A DNA stretch of 64,000 nucleotides, taken from contig CM037852.1 in assembly GCA_021234595.1 (NCBI GenBank), positions 48,322,289 through 48,386,288 on the forward strand. The letters are read 5' to 3'. Position 1 is the stretch's first letter, and each line of letters opens with the position of its first letter. Source of the DNA: Delia radicum. Its lineage: Eukaryota; Arthropoda; Insecta; Diptera; Anthomyiidae. The notes below the pieces were generated by a model that was not told the origin of the DNA, ran no database searches, and saw only the letters and a list, made by a program, of their open reading frames with translations. The translations under genes were made by a program, and so were the position numbers. This document shows positions 1 through 10,352 of this stretch, in pieces.

Positions 1-676
1 ACAAAGACTTGAGAAATCTAAATATGAAGGAAAAATTGCGGTTTTTGTTAAACTGTAAATGTTCGATATTCAGTATTATTATATTATTTATAAATGTAAT
101 CCAATGATTTTGTGGACTTAAATAGGCTTTGAAGTCACACATGTGAAATTGATGTCAGAATTTAAGATTTGCTGAAAGCAATAGCACAATACGAAAATTA
201 AATTAAAATTTCCAAAAGTGGGATTTTTAAAATTTTTGCTGCCATTTAACACGGGGATTGAAAGCCACTTTTACAATAAATTTGGTATATGTTGGAGTAT
301 CTACAACCGCTTACAATATCCAATTTGAGGTGTGCAGATTTTGGAACTGCGGGTTAAAGTTAGTATTTGCTTAAGAAATGTGGCAACTTTAGAAGCGGCT
401 GATGGGAAAAGTATACAGAAATCAAAGTTTTTTTTAATACATATGTATATCTTTTCCACGAAAAGAATATTAAGCACACTGTATATGTTTATGAAGAAAG
501 TATGATTGTTGGTGCTTTTTGGGGGGAAAATCGCAAACATTTGTTTTTTTTTATTCATACTTTAAAGTAATGTAGTTTTTGGGTGCAACAAGATATTGCA
601 TAATTTTATTTAGTCGAGAATTTATTTGGTTAAATAACGAAAAAATTAAAAAAAAAAAATTGGCCTGAATGGCCAA
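1..676. other. AT-rich stretch, nothing recognised
   Basis: No coding region, RNA gene or repeat with clear ends was seen. The open frames here are short and of AT-rich composition, as expected by chance. Confidence 0.4.
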
Positions 677-1129
677 TACCTCTAAAACGAATTCTGATGT
701 CCCGACTTTTGACCCGTAGGGTGAAATTTTGAAAAGCCCACTTTGATATTTCAGAAAGTAGGAGGAATCTCTCCAAGATTATGGGAGCTACTTCTTTTCC
801 GGGAGACGCGCTAGCAGATTAATGCACAAATCATCATTCTAGGTGACCGTTAAGGGGTTAAAATTTAAGTTGAAAGAAGTCCTTTGTAGCCGTGTTTTTA
901 CAGCAAAATGTACAAATCTCGGGATAGAGATATTTCAGAAAGTAGGAGTAGTCTTTCCTAGATTAGGGTCTCTATTTCTTCTCCGGAAGACGCTCTAGCA
1001 GATGAATGTATAAATTATTTTCGATTGGGTAGGATTCGATTGGGGCACTCTAAATGGGTCAAAGTGAGATTTTTCAAAATTTGAGCCTACGGGTCAAAAG
1101 TCGGGACATCAGAATTCGTTCTAGAGGTA
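677..1129. repeat. Foldback element with about 59-bp inverted ends and a duplicated core
   Basis: The segment starts tacctctaaaacgaattctg and ends with the near-exact reverse complement of its first 59 bases (arms about 677-735 and 1071-1129, a few mismatches and indels). Between the arms a block of roughly 90 bases occurs twice as a diverged direct repeat (about 748-843 and 930-1010). It is recognised by atatttcagaaagtaggag and, further on, ctagcagat. No open frame of note is present. This architecture fits a non-autonomous DNA element or foldback repeat. No target duplication could be assigned, so the superfamily is unknown. Confidence 0.7.
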
Positions 1130-2244
1130 TGGTTCCTTCGGCAAAGTTTCTTATTTTGATCCCTAGAATACGATTTTCCTAGAACGTTGAGCGATTTTTT
1201 TGCCTCCATACAAATCGACCCGGCCTAGTAAGCATGCTTAGGTTTTTACTAGCAGGTTTAGGTTTTTACTAGCAGATAAGAAATGTGTTAATTGTCGAAA
1301 ATCGGATAAAAAACCAAAAATGTCGAGCACTCAAAATTTTTGGTGCAAAAATTATCCTACTTTGGAAGAACAGAAAAAATATAAACAAGCCGTATCCCAC
1401 TAAGCAACCACAAAGTCCTTAAAGGAAAATAACTAAGCTTTCTAAAAAAAATATACACCATTTGAAAATAAAGTCAAACTAGTACATAAAATATGCATAA
1501 AAAATATTAAAATATTCATTTAATATTTAAAAAATATGCATTTATTTTTTCTTTTTTTCAACGTTTTTAACATTATTAACACAATTTAAGCAATTTTTGT
1601 CTTAAAAAATGGTTAAAAATTTTAAAATTTACGTTAGTCATCGTGAAAAAGTTAATAATTGAATTTTTCTGCTATTTTTGTCTCGTGATAAAAATATGTT
1701 AATAAATTTAATAAAAAAAAATTTTAAATAAAGGTAAAAATTCGTAAAAAAAACCGATTTTAGTAAAATAATAAAAAATGTTCTTAAAAATATGTATTGT
1801 AATGGAAAATTTGCAAATATATGGATTTATAACAAAATATGTAGCAAAAACGGCACAATATGCATTAAAATGTGCATTTTTGGCAAAATATGTATAAATA
1901 TGCGATAACAAATCCATGCCATTTTGTTGTAAAATATTTGGTTAACTTTGCCTTAAAGCTAACAAAACAAATATGCATTAACATGAACTTCCAAGCCCTT
2001 TCTAGTTATATGTATCCGAAAAGAGGACTGTTTGACTAAAATGTTAAAATTCAACAGCCTCAGATTACTCCAACTTGGTGCAAGTTTCATCCCGATCTCA
2101 AGACATCGGATTTAAAATCCCCCTTGAGATGAAATCCCCCATATCTTTATAATGATTCAAATTTTCAAACCTAAGCAAAGATATATTTGCAATTTTAATT
2201 ATATAGAAACATCCGATCATTATTTCAGTAAAAGAGTTTACCAA
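1130..2244. other. Unassigned AT-rich sequence with a small tandem repeat and a dispersed repeat
   Basis: At 1240-1275 a 16-base word (aggtttttactagcag) occurs twice with a 20-base period. The part around 1840-1990 (motifs caaaatatg, tatgcatt, catgaactt) resembles 20820-20965 and is probably a dispersed repeat. No gene is visible. Confidence 0.4.
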
Positions 2245-3448
2245 CACGCAGATAAAAAATATGGTTGCAATATGATTGTGACCACAAAACTATGTTTCCT
2301 ACAGCAATACATGGTTGTTTCAATTAAACTATGGTTGTATCAATCATATTTCACCAATAATATTGTTGCTTTTATCATGTTCTAGTAAAAATTTTTCTTT
2401 TTTTTCAGTTATCATATTATTGTATTGTCTGCAATCATACTATAGCATTTATTATCGTATTCCTCAATCTAACTGCAGCCATATTACAGTTGCGCCAACT
2501 ATAAGATGATCAGACGGCTTTTTTTTGTGAGCATCTGCGCTCTGTTAGTTTCATTCTTGTTTGAGATTTTGTGAAAAGAAGTTGTGAGAAACACTCAGAA
2601 CCAACAAATTAAATAATATTAAACAAAAAGACATTAAAAATGGATAAACAACGTAGTGGTGGAAACTGTAATGGTGATTTGCTTAGTGGAAGAAGGAATA
2701 ACTTGTAGTCTCAGCTCCCTTAAATAAAGTTATGGTTTATTATAAAAAAGTGATTTTTTTTAAATTGTTTGTAATTACGCAAAAATTAAAGAAAAAAAAT
2801 GTGAAAGAAAAATTTAAACAAAATGCACGTGCTTTTAGGTATGTAGTACGCAGTAATCATAATATGTTTGCAATAATCATAACATGGTAATAAATGATGA
2901 TCAATGATCATAATGTGATAACTAGGACAATAATATGGTTATAGTGCAATTATTTTGATTGCCGAAAACATGGTTTTATCATTTTAAACGTATTGTGAAA
3001 CTGTATTCTTAACAATATTTGTATGCTTACTTTATTCTGTATTCACATGTATAGCTTGCATAGCTGACACAATATTTCACAAAGCTTATACTTCAAAGCA
3101 AAGACAATTTGATTACTTAAATTATTTTAAACCTAAGTATATTTAAATATGTGAATTATTAAATAACTATTCTATTAAAAAACATGCAATCTTTTTAATC
3201 CAGCTTCAACATAATGCAGGGAGAATACTGTAGGGCTCATATTATGATAATTCATACAGAACCATAATATGAAAATATTGGGATATATTTGGAACCATAA
3301 TATGGCAATCTAATTATCATATTATGCTACAGAAGCAGATAAGAGTATGGTTGTGACAACCATAGTAACATGGTTGTCGCAATCATAAATCCAAAATGTA
3401 TGATGCTCTTTGAATATGGTGCCCTCAACCATGTTTTTTCTTTGCGTG
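2245..3448. mobile_element. MITE-like element with CACGCA ends and ATGGTTG subterminal repeats
   Basis: The left end reads cacgcagataaaaaatatgg and the reverse complement of the right end reads cacgcaaagaaaaaacatgg, an imperfect terminal inverted repeat of about 20 bases. Inside both ends the words ATGGTTG, CAACCAT and CATAATATG recur many times in both orientations, the usual look of subterminal transposase-binding repeats in non-autonomous DNA elements. The middle (2510-2760) is less repetitive and holds a short transcription-unit-like segment. No clear target duplication was found and the superfamily is unknown. Confidence 0.6.
2640..2708 (+). CDS. 22-codon open frame inside the MITE, possibly the start of a deleted transposon gene
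   Basis: An ATG follows an A-rich leader with a favourable context (ttaaaaATGG) and opens a frame of 22 codons beginning MDKQRSGG, ending TAG. An AATAAA lies 15 bases after the stop (2723-2728). Leader, short frame and polyadenylation signal sit in the only non-repetitive part of the element. One reading is that this is what remains of a transposon gene after internal deletion. It may equally be chance. No family was recognised. Confidence 0.2.
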   Translation: MDKQRSGGNCNGDLLSGRRNNL

Positions 3449-4891
3449 AAAATTTAAAGAAAAAAATTTGTTTAAATTAATTTTCAAAGATGTGTGAAAA
3501 GGGTTTCATTTAATTATAGTAATCAGAATATTTTGTTTTTCTACTGAAATAAGTCCTTGGAATATGTAATTTATAAACAAAATAAAACCAATGGTGAATA
3601 GTTTATGTATAAATTTGAAATTACAAATAAATTGTACAAGTATGCAATTTCACATGCACTACCCAGCGAAATAAAGTGGAAGTAGTGCTTTGCGAACATC
3701 TTTAACTTGACTTCCAAAGCATTACGATACGCACATTTATCGCTTTCATAGAAGTTAACAACTGCCAAAAATGTTAAATTAAAGTTATTTTAAATAGCAT
3801 TTGCATCACAATATAAAATAATTGGTTTGTAAATAATAATAACATCCTAAGAAGTGCTTTTTCACAAGTTCATATATTCTGTTTTTTTTTATATGGAGGT
3901 TGAGGTGGTAAGTGATTCAATCAGAATGTTGCTAGATCGACTCCGGAGTGGAAGATAATTTTATTATTGTTATTTTTTTTTTTAATTATTTTTATATTTT
4001 TTAGTATTTTTTTTTTATTTAATTAATTTTTTTGTGCGTTTTAAGATAATTAAATGATTTAAAAACGACCAAATAATTGACATCTTGACTTTAAACATAA
4101 AGAAAAAAATTATAGAAATAATTATTTGAAAAAATATATTTTTGGCCTTTTTCGATGCGACTTTTTCTTAAAATCATTTAAAAATATAAAAAAATAAAGT
4201 TTTATATTTTTATTGTTGGTGGTCGTTGATTTTTGGCTTGAAAATCTATTTGATTTTTTAATTCTATTGTTACGGATCTCACAAAATTAGCAAATATCGA
4301 AGCCAAAGCTTGTAGAAAGCTAGTTTAGTAATAATTATAATAATAAGAATAATTAATTAATAAATTACTTAATTATGTTCTACTTAATTTATCTATATCA
4401 CTTTAATTTACCTTTAGAGCTTTTCCGACCTCTTTATTCCATTGCTATATACATATGTATATTTAATAAACACAGTTCCTTATTAAACATCACCGCAGTG
4501 GAAAAATTAATCTTTTTCAGAATCACTTTTCAGTGTAAAAATGCCGAAAACATTAAAAGATCTTACGTTCCCAGGCACACTCGTTTCATTGCAGGACACT
4601 TTTTTCTACCTGGAGTTAAACTAATTCTCCAATATTTTTTTTTCTTGTTGTCTGGTATATTTTATCTTATTGAAAACACTTCATCGTCAAATTAATTTTT
4701 AAAAAAAATAATTTAAAATTATGCAATGAAGTCAAAATTGTTAAATGAGATTTTTTATTATTTCTTAATATATATGTACTTTTTTCAACCTAAAAATATT
4801 TTAACAATATATTTAATAATTTATAATATCTCTTGGATACCAAATCAATAATAAAAATGATTCAATAATCATTATTTTATCTTTTTTATTA
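3449..4891. other. No gene recognised; a possible degraded tRNA-like patch
   Basis: Mostly AT-rich unique-looking sequence. Around 3895-3955 (ggttgaggtggtaagtg ... agatcgactcc) there are weak matches to the A and B boxes of tRNA promoters, followed by a T-rich stretch, so this could be an old SINE remnant. The open frame at 4375-4695 resembles nothing known to me and is rich in AT-driven residues. Confidence 0.3.
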
Positions 4892-4943
4892 TATTTGTAT
4901 AGCATATTTTCTAGTTTTCAACTTAAGTTCGTCTTAAGTTTGT

Positions 4944-5027
4944 TGTGATGGTGTAAATGGTAGAGCGGTCTACTTCAATGCAGATGATCGTGACACAGAT
5001 TCGTGTGTTCAATACTCGTTGGTACCA
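4944..5027 (+). other. tRNA-like sequence (SINE head or tRNA pseudogene), duplicated at 5793-5876
   Basis: The segment has a D-arm-like box (ggtgtaaatggtagagcgg) and, about 45 bases on, a T-arm-like box (gtgttcaatactc) at the spacing of the two internal promoter boxes of a tRNA gene. The folding is too degraded to assign an anticodon, and no 3' tail of a known SINE follows. The 849-bp duplication carries it twice. It is more likely a tRNA-derived repeat than a functional gene. Confidence 0.35.
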
Positions 5028-5154
5028 AAAGATTTTCTTTTAATAAAGGATGTTTTTATACAGTTATAAAACTATAAGTTGGCAACATTTTTTAACTGGC
5101 GGCCATTTTATCAGCTGTCAAGTGATTTATGTTAAGTTTGGTTTGGCATTTCAT

Positions 5155-5407
5155 ATGAATAGACTGACGCCTGAACAACCGTTCTAAATTGTGCAAATTT
5201 ATTTCGAAAATCATGGTTCGGTTCGAAATACGTATCGCGAACTATGTCCATTTTGCGGTCATTATAACCTTACATCAGAGCAATTAATTCGATTAATTAT
5301 GGAACGTTTTTCGCATCACTATTACTCTAAATGATAATATGCATTCGCAGTGACTTCGTAAAATGTGTACAGAAGAAGTCATTGCTGCTGTAGAGCGCAG
5401 CGTAGAG
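5155..5407 (+). pseudogene. 5' part of a mariner-type transposase, copy 1 (broken)
   Basis: The frame opens MNRLTPEQ, the typical start of an insect Tc1/mariner transposase with an N-terminal helix-turn-helix domain that binds the element's ends. A stop appears 10 codons later, and an extra T near 5311 (gtttttcgc against gttttcgc in the other copy) shifts the frame. The sequence stops at 5407, where it is joined to the 3' end of a different mariner family. This copy cannot encode a transposase. Confidence 0.75.
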
Positions 5408-5738
5408 TCAATGCATGTCAATGCATTTTTGTGGGGCTTTTGAAGTCGCGGGTTTATGTCAACAAGCCTCAGACTCTTGCAGCTCTTAAAGACAATATCC
5501 GTCAAGAATGTGAGGACCTACCGCCGGAAGTTTTGGCCAAAGTGATGGAAAATGCCATAAAAAGGGCTCAAATGACAATCAACTGTGGCGGCGGCCATTT
5601 ACATGACATCATATTCTCGACTGATGTAAAAAAAATTAAAATACCGAATAAAAATAATCCACAAGAAGAATCAAAGTTTTTCATTTTTTTTTAAATTACA
5701 GCCAAAAAACATCGGAAGGTTATTTTTGCGCCACCTTG
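5408..5738 (+). mobile_element. 3' end of a second mariner-type element (same family as 22473-23397)
   Basis: From about 5440 the plus strand encodes the transposase C-terminus (KSRVYVNKPQTL-like start, ending near GGGHLHDIIF), and the segment closes with ttatttttgcgccaccttg at 5738. That is the reverse complement of the left end of the element at 22473. Only the last third of the element is present, fused to an unrelated mariner 5' part. At its inner edge an immediate direct repeat (tcaatgcat gtcaatgcat) marks the junction. The base pair after the end is TG rather than the expected TA. Confidence 0.8.
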
Positions 5739-5989
5739 TGTATTTGTATAGCATATTTTCTAGTTTTCAACTTAAGTTCGTCTTAAGTTTGTTGTGCTGG
5801 TGTAAATGGTAGAGCGGTCTACTTCAATGCAGATGATCGTGACACAGATTCGTGTGTTCAATACTCGTTGGTACCAAAAGATTTTCTTTTAATAAGGATG
5901 TTTTTATACAGTTATAAACATTTTTTTAACTGGCGGCCATTTTATCAGCTGTCAAGTGATTTATGTTAAGTTTGGTTTGGCATTTCATA

Positions 5990-6383
5990 ATGAATAGACT
6001 GACGCCTGAACAACCGTTCTAAATTGTGCAAATTTATTTCGAAAATCATGGTTCGGTTCGAAATACGTATCACGAACTATGTCCATTTTGCGGTCATTAT
6101 AACCTTACATCAGAGCAATTAATTCGATTAATTATGGAACGTTTTCGCATCACTATTACTCTAAATGATAATATGCATTCGCAGTGACTTCGTAAAATGT
6201 GTACAGAAGAAGTCATTGCTGCTGTAGAGCGCAGCGTAGAGGAAGACCCCAATCAGTCTATCCGTCAATGGTGACCGCTAAAGAGCCATGATTACCGACT
6301 TTTTAGTTCATCAGTTGAAGAACTATGATGTGCAGGAGCTGTGGTTTCAAAAAGACTTGGCAACATGTCACACAACTCGTGCC
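5990..6383 (+). pseudogene. 5' part of a mariner-type transposase, copy 2, interrupted by a hAT remnant
   Basis: The frame starts MNRLTPEQ and runs through the DNA-binding region with several stops (for example TAA 10 codons after the start, and TGA after NMHSQ). Near 6241-6280 it jumps, by an internal deletion, to the catalytic region: the plus strand reads MITDFLVHQL and then LWFQKDLATCHT, the position of the second catalytic aspartate. The mariner sequence stops at 6383 where a hAT end (tagggttgcca) begins. Its C-terminal part reappears at 9523-9708 in the same orientation. Confidence 0.8.
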
Positions 6384-8750
6384 TAGGGTTGCCACCTTTT
6401 TTTTTTGCAATTAAAGTACATTCGTTATTAAAGGTTAAGAAAAAAAGTACACAGTATCAAAATAAAGTACAATTTATTTTTATTTATTGTTATATTTAAA
6501 AACATATTTTTTATTGCTTTTTGCAAGTTTTATCAAATAATCATCATTGCTAAACAATTGCACAGCATCTTTGCAGTCTATATTTAAGATAAAGTAAATA
6601 ATTAATTCATTTTTTATCAGATTCAGAGACGCTTTGTTTCTTTCGTCTCGCCATTTGCTATTCATTACAGAAAAAACTCTTTCTGTAACGTGGCAGGAAT
6701 AGATAGTAAAACCGAAATTACTTTACACAAATTTGATAAATCATCATCAGTCTTATTAAATACTTGCTGCCATTTATTTGCAGTAGATAATTCTGCAAAA
6801 CCCTCAGAACTGTATATCTGATCATAAAGTTTGTTTAATAACACAACTTCTTCATAAAGATCATCCATATTTATATTAAGTTTTTGCAGATTTAAATTTT
6901 CGATTATGTTAACAATGTTATCAAAATTCAACGCTGCTCTTTAAATTTATATTGCTAATTGTAAGTAACCAGTTTGTGTTATTAAAATCAACCCATTTAT
7001 TCAGGTACTCTAAGGCTTTATCAATAAATAATAAAAAATTAGTATGAGTTTTTCTTGTCAGTTCCGGTGACGATAACAGTTTAATTTTTTTGCTTGCTTC
7101 ATAGCCAAGGAATAGATCTTGTTTTCTTTGTGTTAGTACATCTCTTAAATTGGCCATTATCCCATGGATATCTAATATTGTTATGCAATTGCCTTCTAGA
7201 GATTTTACAGCTTTAGTAAATAAATTTAACATGTGACTACAAAAATGCAAATAAATTTCAATCATATAATTTTCTGTGTTGTTTAGCATTAATAAATTTT
7301 GTAAAATCATTGGACAGTTGTCTAAGCTTACAAAATAACTTCTAATAGGTGACCAATTTAATAATAATGTATCAATGCATGGCAAAATCTTGTTCCCACA
7401 TGGAGTTTTACTTCATGGAAGTCTCCCTCTACTGATGTTACAAATCTTTTCAACTCATCTCTTCTTACAGCAGAATGTGAAAAATGAGCCTAAATTTTCA
7501 TAATCACATTTTCCATGTCACATGATAAAAAAACTCATCGCATGTTTTACACAATTATGCACTATGTGTGCACAGTGTTACCATATTGCCAGTTTTAACT
7601 GTTTTTTAGAGTTTTTTAGGATGCGTTACAGTTTTCCAGTTTTTCATGAAAAAAAACAGTTTTTGTTTAATTTCACCCTTTTTGTTCCAGTTTTTCCAGT
7701 TTTTAACAGTTTACCTGCTCGATTTACTTTCTTTTATTTGAATTTGTAAATTTAATATAAAAGTTGCACAAAATGTTTCAATAAAAAATAATACTACACA
7801 TTGAATGCAATGCATTTTAATTCCCTTTTTAGCATTTGTTTGTGTTAAAATTTTGTGTGGAATCAAACTAAATGAAAATCAAATTTAATCAAAAAATGTA
7901 TAACTGATATTTTTATGTAATTAAGTAAGATCTCAAATGTTGATGAATTATTTGTTTTTTTATGATTTTGTAGTTATTTTTGCTATATGTTAAATAATTA
8001 ATATAAATGTAAATATGTTTTTTTATATTATATTTTTTTTTTTACTTTAAACAAGTACACATAAAAAAACATATTATTCCTATTGTTAATTAAAATGTAG
8101 TTTTATAACAGAGCACAACTTGTGATCTGTAACAACATACATTTGAAAATATTTTTTTTTTTTGTTAGTATAATTAAAAGTTAGTCCACAAAAAAAAATA
8201 TTTTTTTCTGTGTATATAAATATGTTATGTGTTTAATGTTTTTTATGTTGTTTTATGTTTAAATTAAATGCAATTGAATTCAAAATGCACATATTAACTG
8301 TTTTTCCTACTGTTTTTTATTAAAAGAAAAAAAACAGTTTTTTCTTAAAAAAACAGTTTTTTCTTACAGTTTTTTGAAAAAATACATGGCAACACTGTGT
8401 GTGCATGACAATTTCCTTTAATCAAACCTGGTACCAAATCTCTCATAGTATTTGTAAATAAAGAATGGTTGACACCAAAATTAGCATTTGTATTGTCTGC
8501 ACTTAGCGCAGATACATTATGAAAGATAATTGGTATTGCTCCAATGAGTTTTGAATTGCTTCAAACATACTATCAGCAGACTCGTTGCTATTTTCATAAA
8601 AATCTACTAACTTGTTTTGAATGCCATTTTTAGCCGTAAAATATTGTATCACTAATGGAAACAGTTTTATATTTTTTTTGTTAGAAGCGTCTGTTTGTAA
8701 GCAGTATTAGAAATACTCTGTATTTATATCATTTTGTATAGCATATGGTC
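6384..8750 (-). pseudogene. hAT-family transposase remnant, split by a MITE
   Basis: On the minus strand the broken frames read, from high to low coordinate: LQTDASNKKNIKLFP (around 8660-8700, first catalytic aspartate region), DFYENSNESADSMFEAIQ, GNCHAHIVHN, then LLNWSPIRSYF, and last VTERVFSVMNSKWRDERN (about 6620-6670). The last is the hAT C-terminal dimerisation motif. Removing the 7573-8397 insert and one 8-bp duplication restores a continuous frame across the joint. Several stops and frameshifts remain (for example TEYF-stop near 8715). The downstream end tagggttgcca at 6384 matches hAT-type termini. The 5' end is missing past about 8750. Confidence 0.8.
7573..8397. mobile_element. Non-autonomous hAT element (MITE), 825 bp, with 8-bp target duplication
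   Basis: The left end is cagtgttaccatattgccag and the reverse complement of the right end is cagtgttgccatgtattttt. The copy of tgtgtgca at 7565-7572 is repeated exactly at 8398-8405. CAGTGTTGCCA-type ends and 8-bp duplications are hallmarks of the hAT superfamily. Near both ends the words acagttttt and aaaactgt recur in both orientations (subterminal repeats). The open frame at 7522-7749 is composition noise. The element sits inside an older hAT transposase pseudogene. Confidence 0.92.
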
Positions 8751-9352
8751 CCCAGAGCGACTCACCAAAAAAGTGCTCGATCTACCCTCCCAAAAATGAA
8801 CCTTGGACTTTTTTAAGAAGACATTTAAAATATTTCGGCTCCAGCTTTGACCTCTCGAGAGCTGGACCATTTTGAAAATGGGTCCATTTTTGCATGTTTT
8901 GTTAATTTAAGAATCAGTTTCCTTACCAATATATACAATATGGGTTTCATAAGAAAGGTTTTTTAAGGCGCATCCAACTGTATATACAATTTGTCCAAGG
9001 ACAATCATCCATGTACTTTTTTAAGGATATTCTGTAAAAAAACGGTTTTTGAATTTTTTGTTCGGGGTTGTTTTGTAATAAAAACGCCAAATTAACATAT
9101 TTTAATCTTTAGTCGATTTAATTAAATACGGGTCTTAGCTTTTTTTGAAATTCGTGCTAGTTCGCGTTTTGACAAAAATGCAATGTTGTGGTAACTCTTC
9201 GTTTTAAATAGGCCAATATGGGTATCAATTTTATTATTTTGCCAAGTACATCATCTTTGTATGTAAATAATTTAGATTTTTGCAAATAAGATGCATTTTA
9301 CACGGTGCTCTGGAATATATATAAATGTAATTTTGTGGTAACTCTAATATGA
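8751..9352. other. Unassigned sequence inside the split mariner
   Basis: No gene is seen. Phrases such as gagagctggaccattttgaa and tatgggtttcataagaaagg look like a dispersed intergenic repeat, but no ends were identified. Confidence 0.3.
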
Positions 9353-9499
9353 TATGGATGAAAATAGGACTAAAGAAAGAAAAAAAAATTGTCCACGACT
9401 TTTTGGCGGCATATTCTTTTTTTAGTTTGCGAAAAAAATATGCCGCCAAAAAGTCGTGGATCATTTATTTTTCTTTCTTTAGTCCTATTTTCACCCATA
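9353..9499. repeat. Long perfect-looking palindrome, about 70-bp arms and 7-9 base loop
   Basis: The arm atggatgaaaataggactaa ... ggcggcatattctttttt is followed after a few bases (agtttgc) by its reverse complement, ending tagtcctattttcacccat. There are only scattered mismatches. Such a hairpin could be a foldback element or a snap-back rearrangement product. The palindrome lies just before the point where mariner coding resumes. The open frame on the minus strand at 9234-9464 is a shadow of it. Confidence 0.85.
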
Positions 9500-9522
9500 C
9501 ATGATCTAGAAACTAAATCTAT

Positions 9523-9708
9523 TTTCTGTGGGGATATGCGAAGTAACTAGTCTACGCCGATAAGCCCGAGATGATTGACCACTTGAAGGACAACATTCGA
9601 CGCATTTTTGCCAATATACGGCCACAAATGTTGGAAAAAGTCTTCGAAAATTGGACCTCCAGATTAGACTACATCCGAGCCAGCCACGGCGGTCAAAGTC
9701 ATATTTAA
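9523..9708 (+). pseudogene. 3' part of the interrupted mariner transposase
   Basis: The plus strand reads LWGYAK, then a stop, then LVYADKPEMIDHLKDNIRR, ending ASHGGQSHI and TAA at 9706-9708. This is the standard C-terminus of the mariner family whose N-terminus is at 5990-6383. The roughly 40 codons expected between HTTRA and the catalytic third aspartate region are missing or scrambled; a frameshifted trace lies near 9508. The 3.1 kb between the two halves holds a hAT remnant, its MITE, unassigned DNA and a palindrome. Confidence 0.8.
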
Positions 9709-10352
9709 ATTATAATGCCAGAAGATTATCTTTCGAATAAAGTTAGTTTCATGGCAATTTAAAAAAATCATCTATGTTTCATTCCATTTCAAAGTACTAT
9801 ACTTCTTTAAAAAAAAAAAACACCCTTAAAAAAAGCACATCCCCTAGAGAATGCAGCACATTTTTATTAAATAAAAATGTTAGAATATTATTGAAAAGGA
9901 ACATCCCCGAACTGTTGAAAATGCGCATTTATGCATTGATTAAAAAGCTATTAAAGAAGTAATATATCCACTGCATCCGCCCAAATGACACAGCAATGTT
10001 AAAATCATTAATGATTCACCAACATTTGCACCATATCCGGATTAGTAGATTTGCATGGAATTTGTGTAATAACATAAGAAATAAAAAAAAATTAAATTGT
10101 ATGGAAAAAACGATGAGTTCTTATTATTTTTCTACACTTAATTTCAAATGGAAAATCTTAATGTTACTTGTTCTTTTCTCTTTTTGCTTATGTGCAGAAA
10201 TGCTTTAATCCATTGCCAACTGGTATGATAAATTATGCAAAAATAGTAAAAACTAAGAAAAACCGCTGAGTTACTTAATAATGCTGCATATTTCTTGAAC
10301 AAGTTTAGTATTTACCATTAAATATTAAGAGAAAAATATTTTATCATATATT
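9709..10352. other. Mariner 3' flank and AT-rich DNA without a gene
   Basis: The first 70 bases are probably the 3' untranslated end of the mariner. The two plus-strand open frames (9774-9962, 9996-10208) are lysine- and asparagine-rich and show no recognisable domain. Confidence 0.35.

Larger units (their letters stand above)
4892..6241 (+). repeat. Tandem duplication, about 849-bp period, containing tRNA-like and mariner sequence
   Basis: The sequence from tatttgtatagcatattttc at 4892 is repeated from 5741. The copies match closely up to about 5407 in copy 1 and 6241 in copy 2, differing by small indels; for example, about 13 bases around 5065-5080 are absent from copy 2. After these points the copies diverge: copy 1 runs into the 3' end of an unrelated mariner-type element, while copy 2 continues its own mariner reading frame. 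The copies are similar enough to suggest a fairly recent event. Confidence 0.85.

Noticed and set aside
4375..4695. 106-codon plus-strand frame
   Set aside because: AT-driven composition (F, I, L, N, Y), no motif, no relatives recognised; an overlapping second frame (MPKTLKD...) is equally unsupported.
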